NCBI GenBank assembly: GCA_013396995.1 | Contig: VWZP01008288.1 | Span: 128,857 to 192,856, forward strand | Direction of reading: 5' to 3' | Source of the DNA: Dicaeum eximium | Taxonomy: Eukaryota; Chordata; Aves; Passeriformes; Dicaeidae | Length of the DNA stretch: 64,000 bases | Shown here: piece by piece, positions 45,101-53,400 of the stretch | Layout: each line of letters opens with the position of its first letter | How positions within the stretch are numbered: the first letter of the stretch is position 1 | Made by a program: the position numbers and the translations under genes | The notes under the pieces: generated by a model | What the model was told of the DNA's origin: nothing | Database searches by the model: none | The model's input: only the letters and a program-made list of their open reading frames with translations

Positions 45101-47420
45101 GGTACAATTTACTTTGAACAAGGTATTTAAGTGTGTGTTTACAACCTCGCAGCAGGCTTGTTTGTCAGCTGCATGAGGAAAATAATCTGTGGACAGAAAT
45201 GCTTCTGCAGCAGAATAGCTGAAAGTTAAACATCCTAGGGCACAGAGATGCACCACTTATCTCACACTAATCAGCTATGTATGCTTTGTGTTACAGCTGG
45301 TCCATTTCATGTATTTATGTCTCTCTCTCTCTGTGAAAACCTTAGTGCTTGCTTTGATCCTTGTGTGGTACCTAATGACCTATGAAGAGACATTCTAGTA
45401 GTAAATTACAAATTTTCCCTTTATAAATGTTAAGTGGCACACACTTTACTAAGTGATTTGTTTTAAATAAAAGAATCTTTTAGCTAACATATAATGCCAT
45501 TTACTCTAGAAAATTGTGAAAATTTACCAGAATATAATCTCACTTTGCATCTTTCTTAGGCACTGGACATGTCTGCTGTAAAACAACCAAAAATTCTACT
45601 GAGACTACTTACATAGCTTAGCCTTTTTTGTCTTCTTTGTGGCTTCCTTGGCTGTGTATGTACATGTAAGAAACACACCTAGAACGAACAAACAAACATG
45701 GTATCAGGAAAAAGGTGGGCTATCAACATCAGTCACCACAAGCTCCTATGCATGAGATTGCTCAAATTTGAATCAACAGGTTAAAAACCTGAAATAGGCA
45801 TATTCTCAGCCATGTCTAAGTTTCTACTTGGTGTTTAACTTTGCAGTAAAGATGGCATCTGCTGTGGGGAAGTTCTTTGAAGGGGATTAAAGATCAGTTC
45901 AGTTCACATATTCATCTATGGAACTCACTGTCTAAAGATGCCATGGGGTCTATGTGGTCCAGAAAACCACAAAATATTTCCACAAGCAGTGGGAACTCTT
46001 TGTAATTGGTGTGATGGGGATGTTAATGAAACAATGCTGTCTGTGCATAAAGCAACTGGGAAGTTCGGGAGCCAAAGATTCTTCTTAATAACCCTTTGGG
46101 AAGGTTATTCTGTAATTTTGTGTTGTGACATTTCACTCACTGGTGGCAGTAGGTGTAGGACACTGGGCAGCATTATAAACTGTGAGATTCTAGGGTGGCA
46201 TGTCCCAGCAAGGGCACTCATTTTCTTCAGTAAGCAGGATTATGATTTGAAAAGTGTAATAGTAAAAGAGACATACATTAGAATATACACCCCAATATAT
46301 GCATGTAGATTGTTATGTTTACTTGCTAAGTGATGACATACAAAATCTCTTTATTGTCTGTGCTTATTTGATATGCATTTATATGCATTTATTGCATTAT
46401 GGGTAATTGATAACTTAATTACAAATATCTTGACTTTCCTATTCACCTTTCCCTCCTCTGAGCTTTCAAAGGGAATTGAAACTCTCTATGATGTGTCAGC
46501 TGATCCTTTTATCCTTTGTTAAACTAATCTTACTGGAATCTGCAACAAAAGTAATTTCCTTCTTTTATGCTCTTCTCCCCCTAGACTGATTGCAGAGAGT
46601 TTGTAGACTTAATCACACCTAGAACTTGCTCAGAAGTTAAAGCAGTCTCACACTGTCTGAAGTGGCAGTGTACAGGTGCAGTATTTGGGCCTTTTGTCAC
46701 CAGTGCAGTTGTGTAACCATGGCAAAATTGTAGTTAGTTAAAAAAAGAAGGAATGCATGAGTGGAAAATAAAGTGCAATATCTCAACTACTTGGAATTTT
46801 GCAGCATAATCTAATGTGAGGAAAGTAATCTAGTAATTTATGTAGAAGAACTACATAGATTGCTGTAATTTGAACTAAGAACAACTGTCCTGACAGATTT
46901 GAGGATAACAGCTAGAGGGAATATTGCCTGGCAATGTCACAACCAGAGTGTTCATGTAAGATGACTTGCAATGTTCCCAAAAAGTGACATCCTGTCTGAC
47001 TGCCAGGGGAAAGAAAATAAGACACACTTATAACCTTTTGGTACCATCTTGTTCATGAAAAGAACAAGAACAGGGAGAATTGAAACAGCTGATTTTTCTT
47101 TAGAGAGAATCTTTATATTACTGACATTTTTCAGGCCCACCTGATATGGACTGCATGTAACTGGTCATATACTTGGAGATTTCTGCAAGTAATTTTTTTT
47201 CCTATGCCAAAGCCAAGAAGTTTGTGTAGCCCATTTCTGAAAAGCTGTGCCAAGTCTCACACCTGCCACTGAGAGCTTCATCAGCCCTGGAGTCCCAAGG
47301 GAAGAGAATTAGTCAGCAGTCACTGGGCATCCAGGATGGGAGAGTACAAACCCATAAACTATTTGTTGCAGCACATCAATTGTACTTACCAAAGAAGGTT
47401 GCAATGACTGTGGCCTTCAT
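11969..47420 (-). CDS. VIT: Vitrin (VIT), spliced gene, 16 coding exons
   Basis: Vitrin is a secreted extracellular-matrix protein of the cochlin/vitrin family. Joining 16 exons with compatible phases gives 2121 nt, or 706 residues. Order: signal peptide (about 1-20), Lys-rich stretch, LCCL domain (about 38-129), Ser/Thr/Pro linker (about 130-316), vWFA1 (about 318-480, MIDAS DGSWS at 327-331) and vWFA2 (about 520-695, MIDAS DGSSS at 529-533). The protein ends CTEFNSQPRN, as in mammalian vitrin. VIT is preferred to its paralogue COCH because the VVVVMVDGWPTD, ACSKTCLNAADIGFVIDGSS and FNSQPRN segments match VIT, and because the long linker is present. The ATG has a good context (CCCACCATGA). 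Human vitrin is of similar length; some human linker residues have no counterpart that I could find. Family assignment is from recalled protein sequence, exon edges from reading splice sites. Confidence 0.97.
12148..12456 (-). other. VIT intron 15
   Basis: 309 bp, GT-AG, nothing else recognised. Confidence 0.9.
12457..12970 (-). CDS. VIT: VIT coding exon 15: most of vWFA2
   Basis: This is the largest exon (514 nt), between acceptor TGCCTTGCAG and donor AATG|GTAAGG. It begins AVCRTNGFYSMSVPSWFGLH and includes ACSKTCLNAADIGFVIDGSS, RIGAVQYTYEQRLEFSFDKY, GGTSTGAAISYASEQLF and KIMILITDGRSYDDV. The DGSSS, GGTSTG and ITDG elements are the three MIDAS loops of a vWFA domain and all are intact. The exon is markedly richer in CpG and GC than its surroundings, especially at 12690-12930. 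Confidence 0.98.
12971..14992 (-). other. VIT intron 14
   Basis: About 2.0 kb, GT-AG. It contains a T-run near 14376-14387 and an A-rich run near 13513-13532. No exon or repeat family recognised. Confidence 0.9.
14993..15219 (-). CDS. VIT: VIT coding exon 14: vWFA1, C-terminal half
   Basis: Acceptor TTCTATTACAG and donor GACAAG|GTACTTT bound 227 nt. The product reads GKALSFVNQNFFLDANGNRG, then GAPNVVVVMVDGWPTDRVEE, then ASRLARESGINIFFVTVEAA and AQSEKQNVIEPNFVDK. The VVVVMVDGWPTD strand-loop is near identical to human vitrin. The exon ends in phase 0. Confidence 0.97.
15220..15706 (-). other. VIT intron 13
   Basis: 487 bp, GT-AG. A plus-strand frame of 157 codons crosses it into exon 13, but it is antisense to VIT and has no features of a gene. 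Confidence 0.9.
15707..15810 (-). CDS. VIT: VIT coding exon 13: vWFA1, middle
   Basis: Acceptor TCTCCTTTTAG and donor GTTG|GTAGGTG bound 104 nt encoding DDPSTEFNLKTYANSKDLRN then AIEKIQQKGGLSNV. Human vitrin reads DNPATHFNLKTHTNSRDLKT here. The exon enters in phase 2 (completing Gly) and exits in phase 1, which fits exon 14. Confidence 0.97.
16003..16150 (-). CDS. VIT: VIT coding exon 12: start of vWFA1
   Basis: Acceptor CTCTCCTCAG and donor TATGG|GTAAGAG bound 148 nt. The product reads CKVDLSFLMDGSWSIGKRRF, then QLQKRFLGNVAQALGIGSAG and PLMGIVQYG. DGSWS is the MIDAS metal-binding motif (DxSxS), so metal coordination by vWFA1 is probably retained. The human equivalent is LIDGSTSIGKRRF. Confidence 0.97.
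16151..18829 (-). other. VIT intron 11
   Basis: About 2.7 kb, GT-AG. It contains a short CAG run (about 5 units, near 16945-16960). Nothing else recognised. Confidence 0.88.
18830..18892 (-). CDS. VIT: VIT coding exon 11: end of linker
   Basis: Acceptor CTCTGTTTAG and donor CAGA|GTATGT bound 63 nt encoding FSSKEELNPKPLESISQGNQ, preceded by a split Gly. Human vitrin has LVPKEELSTQSLEPVSLGDP immediately before its first vWFA domain. The KEEL and LE.(I/V)S anchors make the match clear. Phase 1 at both ends; the exit base completes Asn ahead of CKVDLSF in exon 12. Confidence 0.93.
18893..23283 (-). other. VIT intron 10
   Basis: About 4.4 kb, GT-AG. GC-richer between about 20550 and 21260, where open frames occur on both strands without motifs. 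The human linker segment FQKPVGADVSLG was looked for here and not found. Confidence 0.85.
23284..23331 (-). CDS. VIT: VIT coding exon 10: linker
   Basis: This 48-nt exon lies between acceptor CATGTGTGAAAG and donor ACACAG|GTAAAT and encodes AMEIDSWKPGLSLFDT with both flanking codons split. The MEIDSW core matches MDLW of human vitrin. The acceptor has a poor immediate pyrimidine run, although a C/T-rich tract lies slightly upstream, so the exact 5' edge is a little less certain. Confidence 0.8.
23890..23965. repeat. Dispersed repeat, copy A
   Basis: Reads GTTCCTGGGAATCCCAGGAA through CTGCACAGAGCTGGT. It is related in the same orientation to the block at 25668-25742 (GTTTCTGGAAACCACAGGAG through CTGCACAGAGCTGGT), with substitutions throughout. 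The family is unknown to me. Confidence 0.5.
25668..25742. repeat. Dispersed repeat, copy B
   Basis: Partner of the block at 23890-23965. Similarity fades on both sides, so it may be a fragment of an old interspersed element or of a local duplication. Confidence 0.5.
26838..26876 (-). CDS. VIT: VIT coding exon 9: short linker exon
   Basis: This 39-nt exon lies between acceptor ATCTACGTAG and donor ACAG|GTATGT and encodes RQVQAAQGRGQNT with both flanking codons split. Together with exon 10 it reads QAAQGRGQNTAMEIDSW, which aligns with the human segment QSVGHRSQEMDLW. That alignment plus correct phase is the main support, because such a short exon could otherwise arise by chance. Confidence 0.78.
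26877..31417 (-). other. VIT intron 8
   Basis: About 4.5 kb, GT-AG. It contains a 26-bp-period tandem duplication at 28850-28895 and T/G-rich runs near 30119-30165. No exon recognised. Confidence 0.8.
28850..28895. repeat. Two-copy tandem duplication
   Basis: ACTGCCCTATTAAGTAACCC occurs at 28850-28869 and again at 28876-28895, a 26-bp period with a 6-bp spacer. Confidence 0.9.
31418..31468 (-). CDS. VIT: VIT coding exon 8: linker
   Basis: Acceptor CTTATTTTTAG and donor GCAA|GTAAGTAT bound 51 nt encoding SSSVHPAYASVVAAAA, preceded by a split Gly. Phase 1 at both ends fits exons 7 and 9. There is weak resemblance to the human segment containing LLAVTVAVAT. Its small size makes it less certain than the domain exons, but both splice sites are strong. 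Confidence 0.8.
31469..31970 (-). other. VIT intron 7
   Basis: 502 bp, GT-AG, AT-rich. Nothing else recognised. Confidence 0.8.
31971..32171 (-). CDS. VIT: VIT coding exon 7: Thr/Pro-rich mucin-like linker
   Basis: Acceptor ATTCCTACAG and donor ATGG|GTCAGTAA bound 201 nt with phase 1 at both ends. In the VIT frame it reads GDTVRKEHQTTPVPAPATPM, then ATTTPTPTTTTTDPSTTVPQ, then PTTTPAATRTTAAPAK and RLGLHRVRDM. This is a dense Thr/Pro/Ala tract, the type that carries mucin-like O-glycans. It corresponds to the Thr/Pro/Ser-rich linker of human vitrin but is not closely alignable to it. A second GT (AGG|GTCAGAG, 9 nt upstream) would give the wrong phase for exon 8, which favours the edge chosen. 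Confidence 0.85.
32172..33892 (-). other. VIT intron 6
   Basis: About 1.7 kb, GT-AG. Nothing else recognised. Confidence 0.82.
33893..33973 (-). CDS. VIT: VIT coding exon 6: linker, charged
   Basis: Acceptor TTTTGCTTCAG and donor CCAAG|GTAAGGG bound 81 nt encoding EPKKPEQDLKGTKSADTA then NTSEKPSDQ. Phase 1 at both ends fits its neighbours exactly. The linker is poorly conserved, so this exon rests on splice sites, phase and hydrophilic composition rather than on a close human match. NTS is a possible N-glycosylation sequon. Confidence 0.86.
33974..37291 (-). other. VIT intron 5 (GC-AG boundary)
   Basis: About 3.3 kb. On the VIT sense strand it begins GCAAGTATT and ends TTGCTTCAG, so the donor dinucleotide is GC. 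It contains the CR1 fragment at 35973-36380, T-rich runs near 34505-34560 and 34680-34700, and a short direct repeat (AAATTCTCTTTCAC at about 35130 and 35151). Confidence 0.9.
35973..36380 (+). mobile_element. CR1-type LINE, 3' end fragment
   Basis: The text runs through the familiar avian CR1 3' region: GGGCTGGAGCA near 36000, GAGGAGACTTAATGGCTCTC, TTTAGACTGGATATTAG, CACCATCCCTGGAGATATT, and the terminal ATTCTATGATTATG. It is 5'-truncated, as is usual for CR1, and lies antisense to VIT within intron 5. No intact reverse transcriptase is present. Confidence 0.9.
37292..37369 (-). CDS. VIT: VIT coding exon 5: start of linker, GC splice donor
   Basis: Acceptor TTTTTTGTAG bounds 78 nt encoding EGKPRKGVTYPSTLEYSSSK then STAVKS. 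Human vitrin has ESKPKKGVTYPSALTYSSSK at this place, so the exon is secure. At the 3' edge the sense sequence is AAATCAG|GCAAGTATT: the donor dinucleotide is GC rather than GT, in an otherwise near-perfect U1-pairing context. The next GT is 4 nt downstream and would break the frame. The exon is 3n long with phase 1 at both ends. Confidence 0.93.
38408..38853 (+). mobile_element. Probable solo LTR of an endogenous retrovirus
   Basis: About 446 bp bounded by imperfect terminal inverted repeats: it starts TGTGATGGTGATGCC and ends GGCATCAACGGCACA, complementary at 12 of 15 positions. An AATAAA at 38778-38783 is followed by a T/C-rich stretch resembling R-U5. It lies in VIT intron 4, antisense to the gene. 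No internal gag/pol/env sequence adjoins it, and I could not see a convincing target-site duplication, so the ends are provisional. A shorter reading (38416-38845) uses only the inner TGATGCC/GGCATCA pair. Confidence 0.55.
41943..42467. repeat. 25-bp minisatellite, 21 tandem copies, derived from VIT exon 4/donor
   Basis: Twenty-one head-to-tail 25-bp units with exact register, on the plus strand beginning CCTGACACCAGGAAGG and ending ACTCCCATT. All appear identical except the unit furthest from the exon, which has A instead of C at 41951. A 22nd, partial copy (42469-42490) is the 3' end of VIT exon 4 itself. On the VIT sense strand a unit is the last 21 nt of exon 4, then G, then AAT; the T of the donor GT (plus-strand A at 42468) is missing from every array copy. 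Because 25 is not a multiple of 3, all three minus-strand frames are open through the array, producing long artefactual ORFs with a 25-residue period. Confidence 0.98.
42470..42603 (-). CDS. VIT: VIT coding exon 4: second part of LCCL domain
   Basis: Acceptor CTCCTTGCAG and donor GTCAG|GTAATG bound 134 nt. The product reads GIIDNTGGKVLVQKVAGHSG, then YRGSFSNGVRSLSLPRWRES and FLVS plus a split Gly. Human vitrin has the closely similar GVLDNSGGKILVRKVAGQSG. The donor sits directly against the minisatellite array of intron 4, whose unit is a copy of the last 21 nt of this exon plus the donor region with its T lost. The exon copy itself keeps an intact GT (42469-42468). Confidence 0.97.
42604..44486 (-). 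other. VIT intron 3
   Basis: About 1.9 kb, GT-AG. It has a GC-richer patch near 43590-43720 with overlapping open frames but no recognisable motif. Confidence 0.92.
44487..44643 (-). CDS. VIT: VIT coding exon 3: first part of LCCL domain
   Basis: Acceptor TTCACAG and donor CACAG|GTGAGTG bound 157 nt. The product reads VPQIDCDVKAGKIINPEF, then IAKCPPGCQDVKYRVYGTDI, then YASFSSVCNAAIHS. The DCDVKAGK, KCPxGC, VYGT and SSVC..AAIHSG motifs are the LCCL (Limulus factor C, cochlin, Lgl1) signature, with the cysteines in place. It is nearly identical to human vitrin here. The exon exits in phase 2, completing Ser with the first base of exon 4. Confidence 0.97.
44644..45612 (-). other. VIT intron 2
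   Basis: 969 bp, GT-AG. It contains a short CT run near 45321-45334. Confidence 0.92.
45613..45678 (-). CDS. VIT: VIT coding exon 2: end of signal peptide, basic stretch
   Basis: This 66-nt exon lies between acceptor TTCGTTCTAG and donor T|GTAAGT. It encodes GVFLTCTYTAKEATKK followed by TKKAKL. The first part completes a hydrophobic signal sequence with likely cleavage near TYT-A. The second matches the lysine-rich stretch that precedes the LCCL domain in human vitrin (KETAKKIKRPKF). Entry and exit are both phase 1. Confidence 0.92.
45679..47389 (-). other. VIT intron 1 (between first two coding exons)
   Basis: About 1.7 kb, GT-AG. Nothing recognised beyond short AT-rich runs such as the repeated TATGCATTT near 46372-46391. 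Confidence 0.88.
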
Positions 47421-47459
47421 GGTGGGGAAAGCAAAATCTGGATGCGTTGCTAAGGAGCA
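47390..47459 (-). CDS. VIT: VIT coding exon 1: start codon and signal peptide
   Basis: An acceptor-like CCTTTTCAG precedes 39 nt of 5'UTR, then the ATG at 47420-47418. The exon encodes MKATVIATFF plus the first base of a Gly codon and ends at a strong donor G|GTAAGT. Human vitrin has a similar MKASVI start. The hydrophobic run continues in exon 2 to form the signal peptide. The acceptor implies at least one further non-coding 5' exon upstream. The UTR is open in frame upstream of the ATG, so the start rests on the Kozak context and on homology. Confidence 0.87.
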
Positions 47460-50400
47460 CTGAAAAGGAAAAGAAGAGTACATCAGGCTGCATTTGGAGG
47501 TATTGCAGATGACACTGGATTGTGGGGGAAGAGGGACTGTGCACTCTTCTTTAACCTTTCACAGTTCTCACATCCTGCATCCTCGTATTGCACTTTTTAG
47601 AACAATCAATATCCCCAGAGGAGGTGGGGTTTGGGCTATCACACTCCCATGGACTGATTTTTCACTTCTCTCCAAAATTTATCTTTTGCTCCAGGTAACC
47701 AAGATTTCATTCACATACTTATTTCAGAAGCTGGTGTCAGGAGAGGGCATGATGGGCATGGACATGCTCTGACATCTATTCAAATCTGTTCACTGCTCTT
47801 CTAAGAAGTAATAATGGAATCATATTTTCTGCACATCAAAGCACACCAGGTAATTTCACATAGATATGGGGAACATAAATCCATTTACTCCTGAAAGATG
47901 TTGTGTAAAGTATTTTGCAATTGTTGCATGATTTGTGAGCCAAATTACTGGTTTGCTTTGCTTTTCTGAGGATGTGTATGTGTGTACATGTATGTTAGCA
48001 CCTGAGATTAAAAGGATTCTGTCAGAACACCTGGAAAATTTTTTTTTTTTCTGGGTCTGCATACATGGTTCATGACCTCTGCCATTCCTGAAGCTCTTGG
48101 CCAGGCTATAAGAATTCAAACTTATCAGAGATAACCCCTCTTGGGCCCTCCTGAGCATCACCTGATGCTTTTGCTATTATTTAACGAGAGAATCCTGTGT
48201 TGGGCACTCATAGTTAATCATAGTCATTAAAGTACTACAGCATAATGTTTGACAAATAGAGTAAAAAATCTGAAAGGGAGAATATATTTGTGTGTTGTAC
48301 AGAGAGAATATTGAGGATCAAAATAAACTTGATCTTCAGAGAAACTTATTACATGATTACCAGTGGAAAGCTTTGTACTAAAAAAAAAAAAAAAGAGCTA
48401 GCTATGCAGAAAAAAATATGAATGTTAAATAAGAATATTAAAGCTGCGTATGACCAGGGAGAGCAAGATATCTGCCTCCTTGAAAGATGGCAGATTTCAT
48501 CTGATTTCACATAGTAATTCATATACTCAGAAGCAGGGCTTTGATCACCCCAGAAAGAAATTTAGAGAACAAGGCAGATAGAGGAGAGAAGGAGAGAAAA
48601 AAAACCCTGCATTCTGTCTTCATATAAAATGTTTCCATAATTTTACTCTAATTGCTCTTCTTTTTCAAGCAACCCACCTGCTATGAGTGAGGATGACTAA
48701 AATAGTATGCTAATCTAAACTGAGTTCAGCCAGTTCTGGGTCTATATAATTTGTGACTCTTTTTTATAGAGCAGATCCACCTCTCATTTTTGCTTCTGTG
48801 CTACAGTTGAAGAACTTCAAGCATCAGGGCATATTAACAGTGTCACTTCCTAATATCACAATGTCTTTCCTTGGTGATCTCCCTGAAAAAGTTTTCCTGC
48901 TAGGCTGCTAAAGCTGAAAGCAGCAGAGGTTTCTCAGAAGTCAGTGAATTGAGTCTGGGGGTTGGAAAGTGGCTCAACATGCATGGTCACTGTGTCTTTC
49001 TGAAAAATGATGGGCAGTGCATTGGGGTGACCCCAGGCTGTACAAGACACATCAGCAAGAGCAGTTAAGTGGTGATATTCTGCTCTCATGGTTAGTTTCT
49101 ATTAAAAAGAGTTGCCCATCTTTTGGAACAAAAATCCATTTTAAGCATTTACTGCAGTTTATTTCCACTGTGAAGCTGTTAATAGAAATAGCACCAAGAT
49201 GTAGAAGAGTGCTCAGAGAAACTTAGCTCAGATGCTTTTCTCCTCCCTTTTATGTTTCAACCCATTAACATCAGAGGTATCAAACAATTGCTCCCCTTCA
49301 ATGAATTCTCACTTTAGGTCAATTGCAGAAAAAGAAGAGGCAGAATAAGAGTTGCAATTCATTTGCAAAACTACCACGTACCATTAAAGATTGTACTGAC
49401 ACTGGCTTAGACTTTGCAAAAGACATCTTAATATGCACATTCCCAAAATTTGCAATGAATAAACTCAGCATTGGCATTTTCATTTAAAGTCAAAGAGATT
49501 GGTGTGAATTTTTCCTGACCGTATTTGGCTTGGTGTTGAGATGTTTTTCATCACCAGTTTAATTAGAGTAGAAGAGGTCTGAGATGGTAAAACAGCCATG
49601 TAAAATCTGGCTTCATGGGTGGGCTGCTGTGTGTTGTGTGGAGAGAGTCCAATACTGCCTAACTTCTCCTGTCTTACAAAATGTGTAACCACCTGTATCA
49701 CCAGGGCTGCACAAGATTTCCCGTTGCTTCCTGAAGGCCCTGCTGTCCCCAGAGCATGGCCAGCCACCCCAGGAGTTATCCCTGTCCTCTTGGGTGGCAG
49801 TGCCCTTGGCTTGGCTGCAGTTGCATTCTCTACCTAGTCAGCTGGTGGGCATTGCTCTTCAAGGCAACAGAAAGTGGGCTTTTGTTCCTAAATTGTTATG
49901 AATTCACTGTGGAAAGAGGCCAATAAAACTAAAGGGATTTAAGACTTAAAGCCTGTCAGGGGTTCAGCAGGGTTCAGCAGAGTTCAGCAGACCCCTTAGC
50001 CTGCAATAACAGATGTTTATCAATAAGAAAGATACTGGAAGCATTTAGACAAGGCTGTTACATTTACTTAACAGTTTTGTTGTCACAGCAAAACAGAAAA
50101 AATGTCTTATTGTGGACTCCCTATCTTTGGTGGTGCAGTTTATACTAGTATCCTCATGGAAATGAATTATAATAGTAAAGAAACTTGGATTTGCCACTAT
50201 ATTAATTTCTACGTTAGGCACTGGCATATCAGGAGAAATGCACAGACATCCTGTGACACAGCTCTGGTGACAGTACTCCAAGGGGTGGTCCTGGCCTCCA
50301 GACCTTGGGCTGTCACATGGGGAAATGCACAGGAGGATTTACTTTGCTGACTATTAAGTATCAGGCATAGAAGCTCCAGGCTTTCTGTTGTGGGAAGCCT

Positions 50401-53400
50401 GTGTGCATTCATTGTATTTGGGGCCAAGGGTGTCACCTGATTTAAGCTGTGTGAGATCTCCTTTACTGTGCACTAGCATGGCATCTGCTCCTTCACACTG
50501 GTAAAGGGAGCAACAGCTTGGAAAAAAGCAGTGGGTTTTTTTGTTTCTCTGGGAAGGGAAGGGAAAGCAGGGCTCCAATCCACGTTTACAACAGACTTTT
50601 TAGTCTGTGTAGATCCGCTTAGAGGTTTGGGCATGTTTTATCTGTAGATCAAGAATGATACTATGCAATTAAATACAAAGCTGTACTTCCTTTGTTTCTT
50701 TACAAAATGAATAGATCCCATTAAAACAAACTGAAAATTTTCTAGTTTGTATTAGTCTGGAGCATGAGTTTTGCTGGGATTTCTCCTAATCAGATTTCTC
50801 TTAAGGGAGTATTTACAGTCCCAGTCAGAACTGGGAAGCAGTGACTACTCACTATTAAATCTCCTAAACTGTGTGCTGTATGTCTGCTTATCAGAGTACA
50901 TATTCCCATCTGAATCTTTAAGACTGCCATAACAGAAGTTACCTTTATGCCAGAAAAGCTATTAAGTGTATGCATTACATTAACATGTGCTTCAATTCCT
51001 GCTAAGTAGAAATGTAGTAAGTGTCTCCTTTGGTGCTTCCCAGTGCTGCTGATATTTTACCTTTTAAAATCAAAGTCCTATTTGAAAGAATGTTGATTAC
51101 TTTTTCCTGACCACAAACACTTGAAAACTCTTGAATGTTAGTGAAGAGACAGAAGTAGAAAACTATTCTTTCTGTGTAGTAAGTATGATTTTTATACTGA
51201 CCTTTTATTAGCAACTTGACTTTTATAGAGATCTGAGAAAGCTGCTACATACTACAAACAAACAGATGGTTTAAATGCACATAACTGTCACTTATGGCAA
51301 ACTGTAATATTTTCTGGAGGAAGTGCAGATTTTGAGTCCTTGATTTTTGGTGTCAGGCACTGTTGTCCATTCCACGTGCAAGCTGAAATTCTTTGCTAGT
51401 GCCATGTGCTTTGCCTCTGCAGGAGTAAGCAGTTTATCTCCTGTAATCTGCTGTGCCTCAGAAATTAATTTGTATACTCTCTTTGTACCACAATAGTGTG
51501 TGTCATTGTTCCCCTTTTTAAGGGTTTCTGATATCTCAGCAACACTGGCACCATAAAGAAAAACAGAAGTGGACTTTGTCTGAAAGCCATTTGAGCAAGC
51601 AGCATGGAGTTAACAGCATGATGCATAAGCACTGTGGGTTGAGTTAAATATGTGCCCTTTATGGGAAAATCAAGTGAACTTGGTGTAGGTGTGAGTAAAC
51701 TGGTTTGGATAAACAAGCGCTGATTGTCATCTTCTAGAGGAAAACATTTTAGATTTGTTTTTGTTTTCTTTTTCTAAAAATTTATTTTATTTTTTATTAT
51801 TGTTTAACCCTTTCTTTGTTTCATGCTCCTACTCTGTACCCATGGTATTGTACCTTGTTTGGCAGTGCAAGAAGTGTTCATTTTGGAGCACACTAGGTAA
51901 TATAACTAGCACTTATCACATCTGATTTAGTTTCACCCCCTTTCTTGTCAGAGGGATGAAGTTACATACCCTCAGTGCACTGCATTGCTCTGAACGCCTG
52001 TACATTAAAAAAAAGTATTTAAGTGGCTGTTTTTTGCAAAACTGGAGGTACTGAGTTTGGCTGAGACAGAAAGGTTGAATTGATAGCTATAGGTTATTTC
52101 AGATGGTTAGAGTGACCTGTAGGTATACCAGGCCAGGTCACAAAATGTAAAATCCAAGGTGCTATTTTGTGAGGTGAGCTTGTCTGCATGGGAAGATAGA
52201 CTTCACTCTTTGTGGTCTGAAATAGAATATATGCATCAGGAATTTAAAAATATCATAGGCTTCATCACCTGCTGCTATAAAAAAAGGTGAGTGAACGCTC
52301 ACCTGTTGTCTTTCATATAGGAAAGAACCCAAAAATGCTCCCTGGAAGCAGAGCTGAGCTTCAGAGCACTGTGGCACACTCTGCTTAATTACCCAGTGTC
52401 TCAGAAAGCTGACAAGGAAACCCAGGCTTCTGTGGCTGCAGGTCTTTCCCTTGTGGTGGAGGGGTAGTGGGAAGTATTGGGTGTCACACATTCAGCAGTT
52501 GTGTGTTTAGTAAAATAAACAAGGGCACCACTGTTAAAGGAGTCTCTGGGCCTGGGGACAGCTTCTGCTTGTCCCTTGAAGAGTCTTTGCATTACCATAC
52601 TCCTTTACCTCCAGGACACAGTAGCCACAGCCTGTTTGGCAGATGCTTTCCATGGCCATGTGAGTCCCACACCCGGGCAGTGGTGATCCCCCAGCCCCGT
52701 GGCTTGCACATTCCGATGGGGAAGACGAGGCAGGGGGACTCTGGCTCTCCTCTGCTCCCAGGCAAGTGGCAAGTGGGTTCCCTCCTCACTTGTTTTCTTT
52801 CTGACCCCATGTTTTTCATTCGTGGTTGCACAGGGGTCCTTCTTTGTCACAGAAAATTGGGGTCCCCCAACCTTTTGTGCCTTGGAGTCTGATGATGGGG
52901 TACTTCTTCTGTGGTGAGGAAAACATGGGTCCAAATTCTCTGAGGCCATGCACAGTTATCCCTGATTAAGGGTTCTCACCACTTGCTTCTTATTACAAGA
53001 TTTTGATTGTTGTGGCTGCCACATGATGTTTTAAATGGTGCCTGCTCTGCTTGGTGAGGTTTCTGACTCACAAGAGGGCTGTGAGGACTGCTGGTAGCCA
53101 GTACCTCTTGTGGGCTACCTGTCAAGTCACTCTTAAGTCATTGAAGTGAGGCATGGGTGGATTCAGAGGTCTGAATTCTACCTAAGCTGCACCTTGGGCA
53201 CAGGAGTAATTTTTTTTTTCTGAGGTGGTTGAACAAATGTTTATATGCAGGTTGGCAAGAGGAATTTAGTCCAGAATAGCTCTCATTCAGGTAGGTATAA
53301 TGAAGACATGATATACCTGGAAATTTAGAGACAAATGGAAACATGCAAGCAGATAGATGCCCTGCACTGCTCATTTTGTGTTCATGCAATGCCCTGAAAT

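Noticed and set aside
11969..47420. Identity as COCH (cochlin) rather than VIT
   Set aside because: Domain order is shared, but the sequence follows vitrin throughout (for example the DGWPTD context and the FNSQPRN end), and the long linker is a vitrin trait.
49961..49990. Three near-tandem copies of GGTTCAGCAG as a possible functional array
   Set aside because: Only three short units; ordinary slippage.
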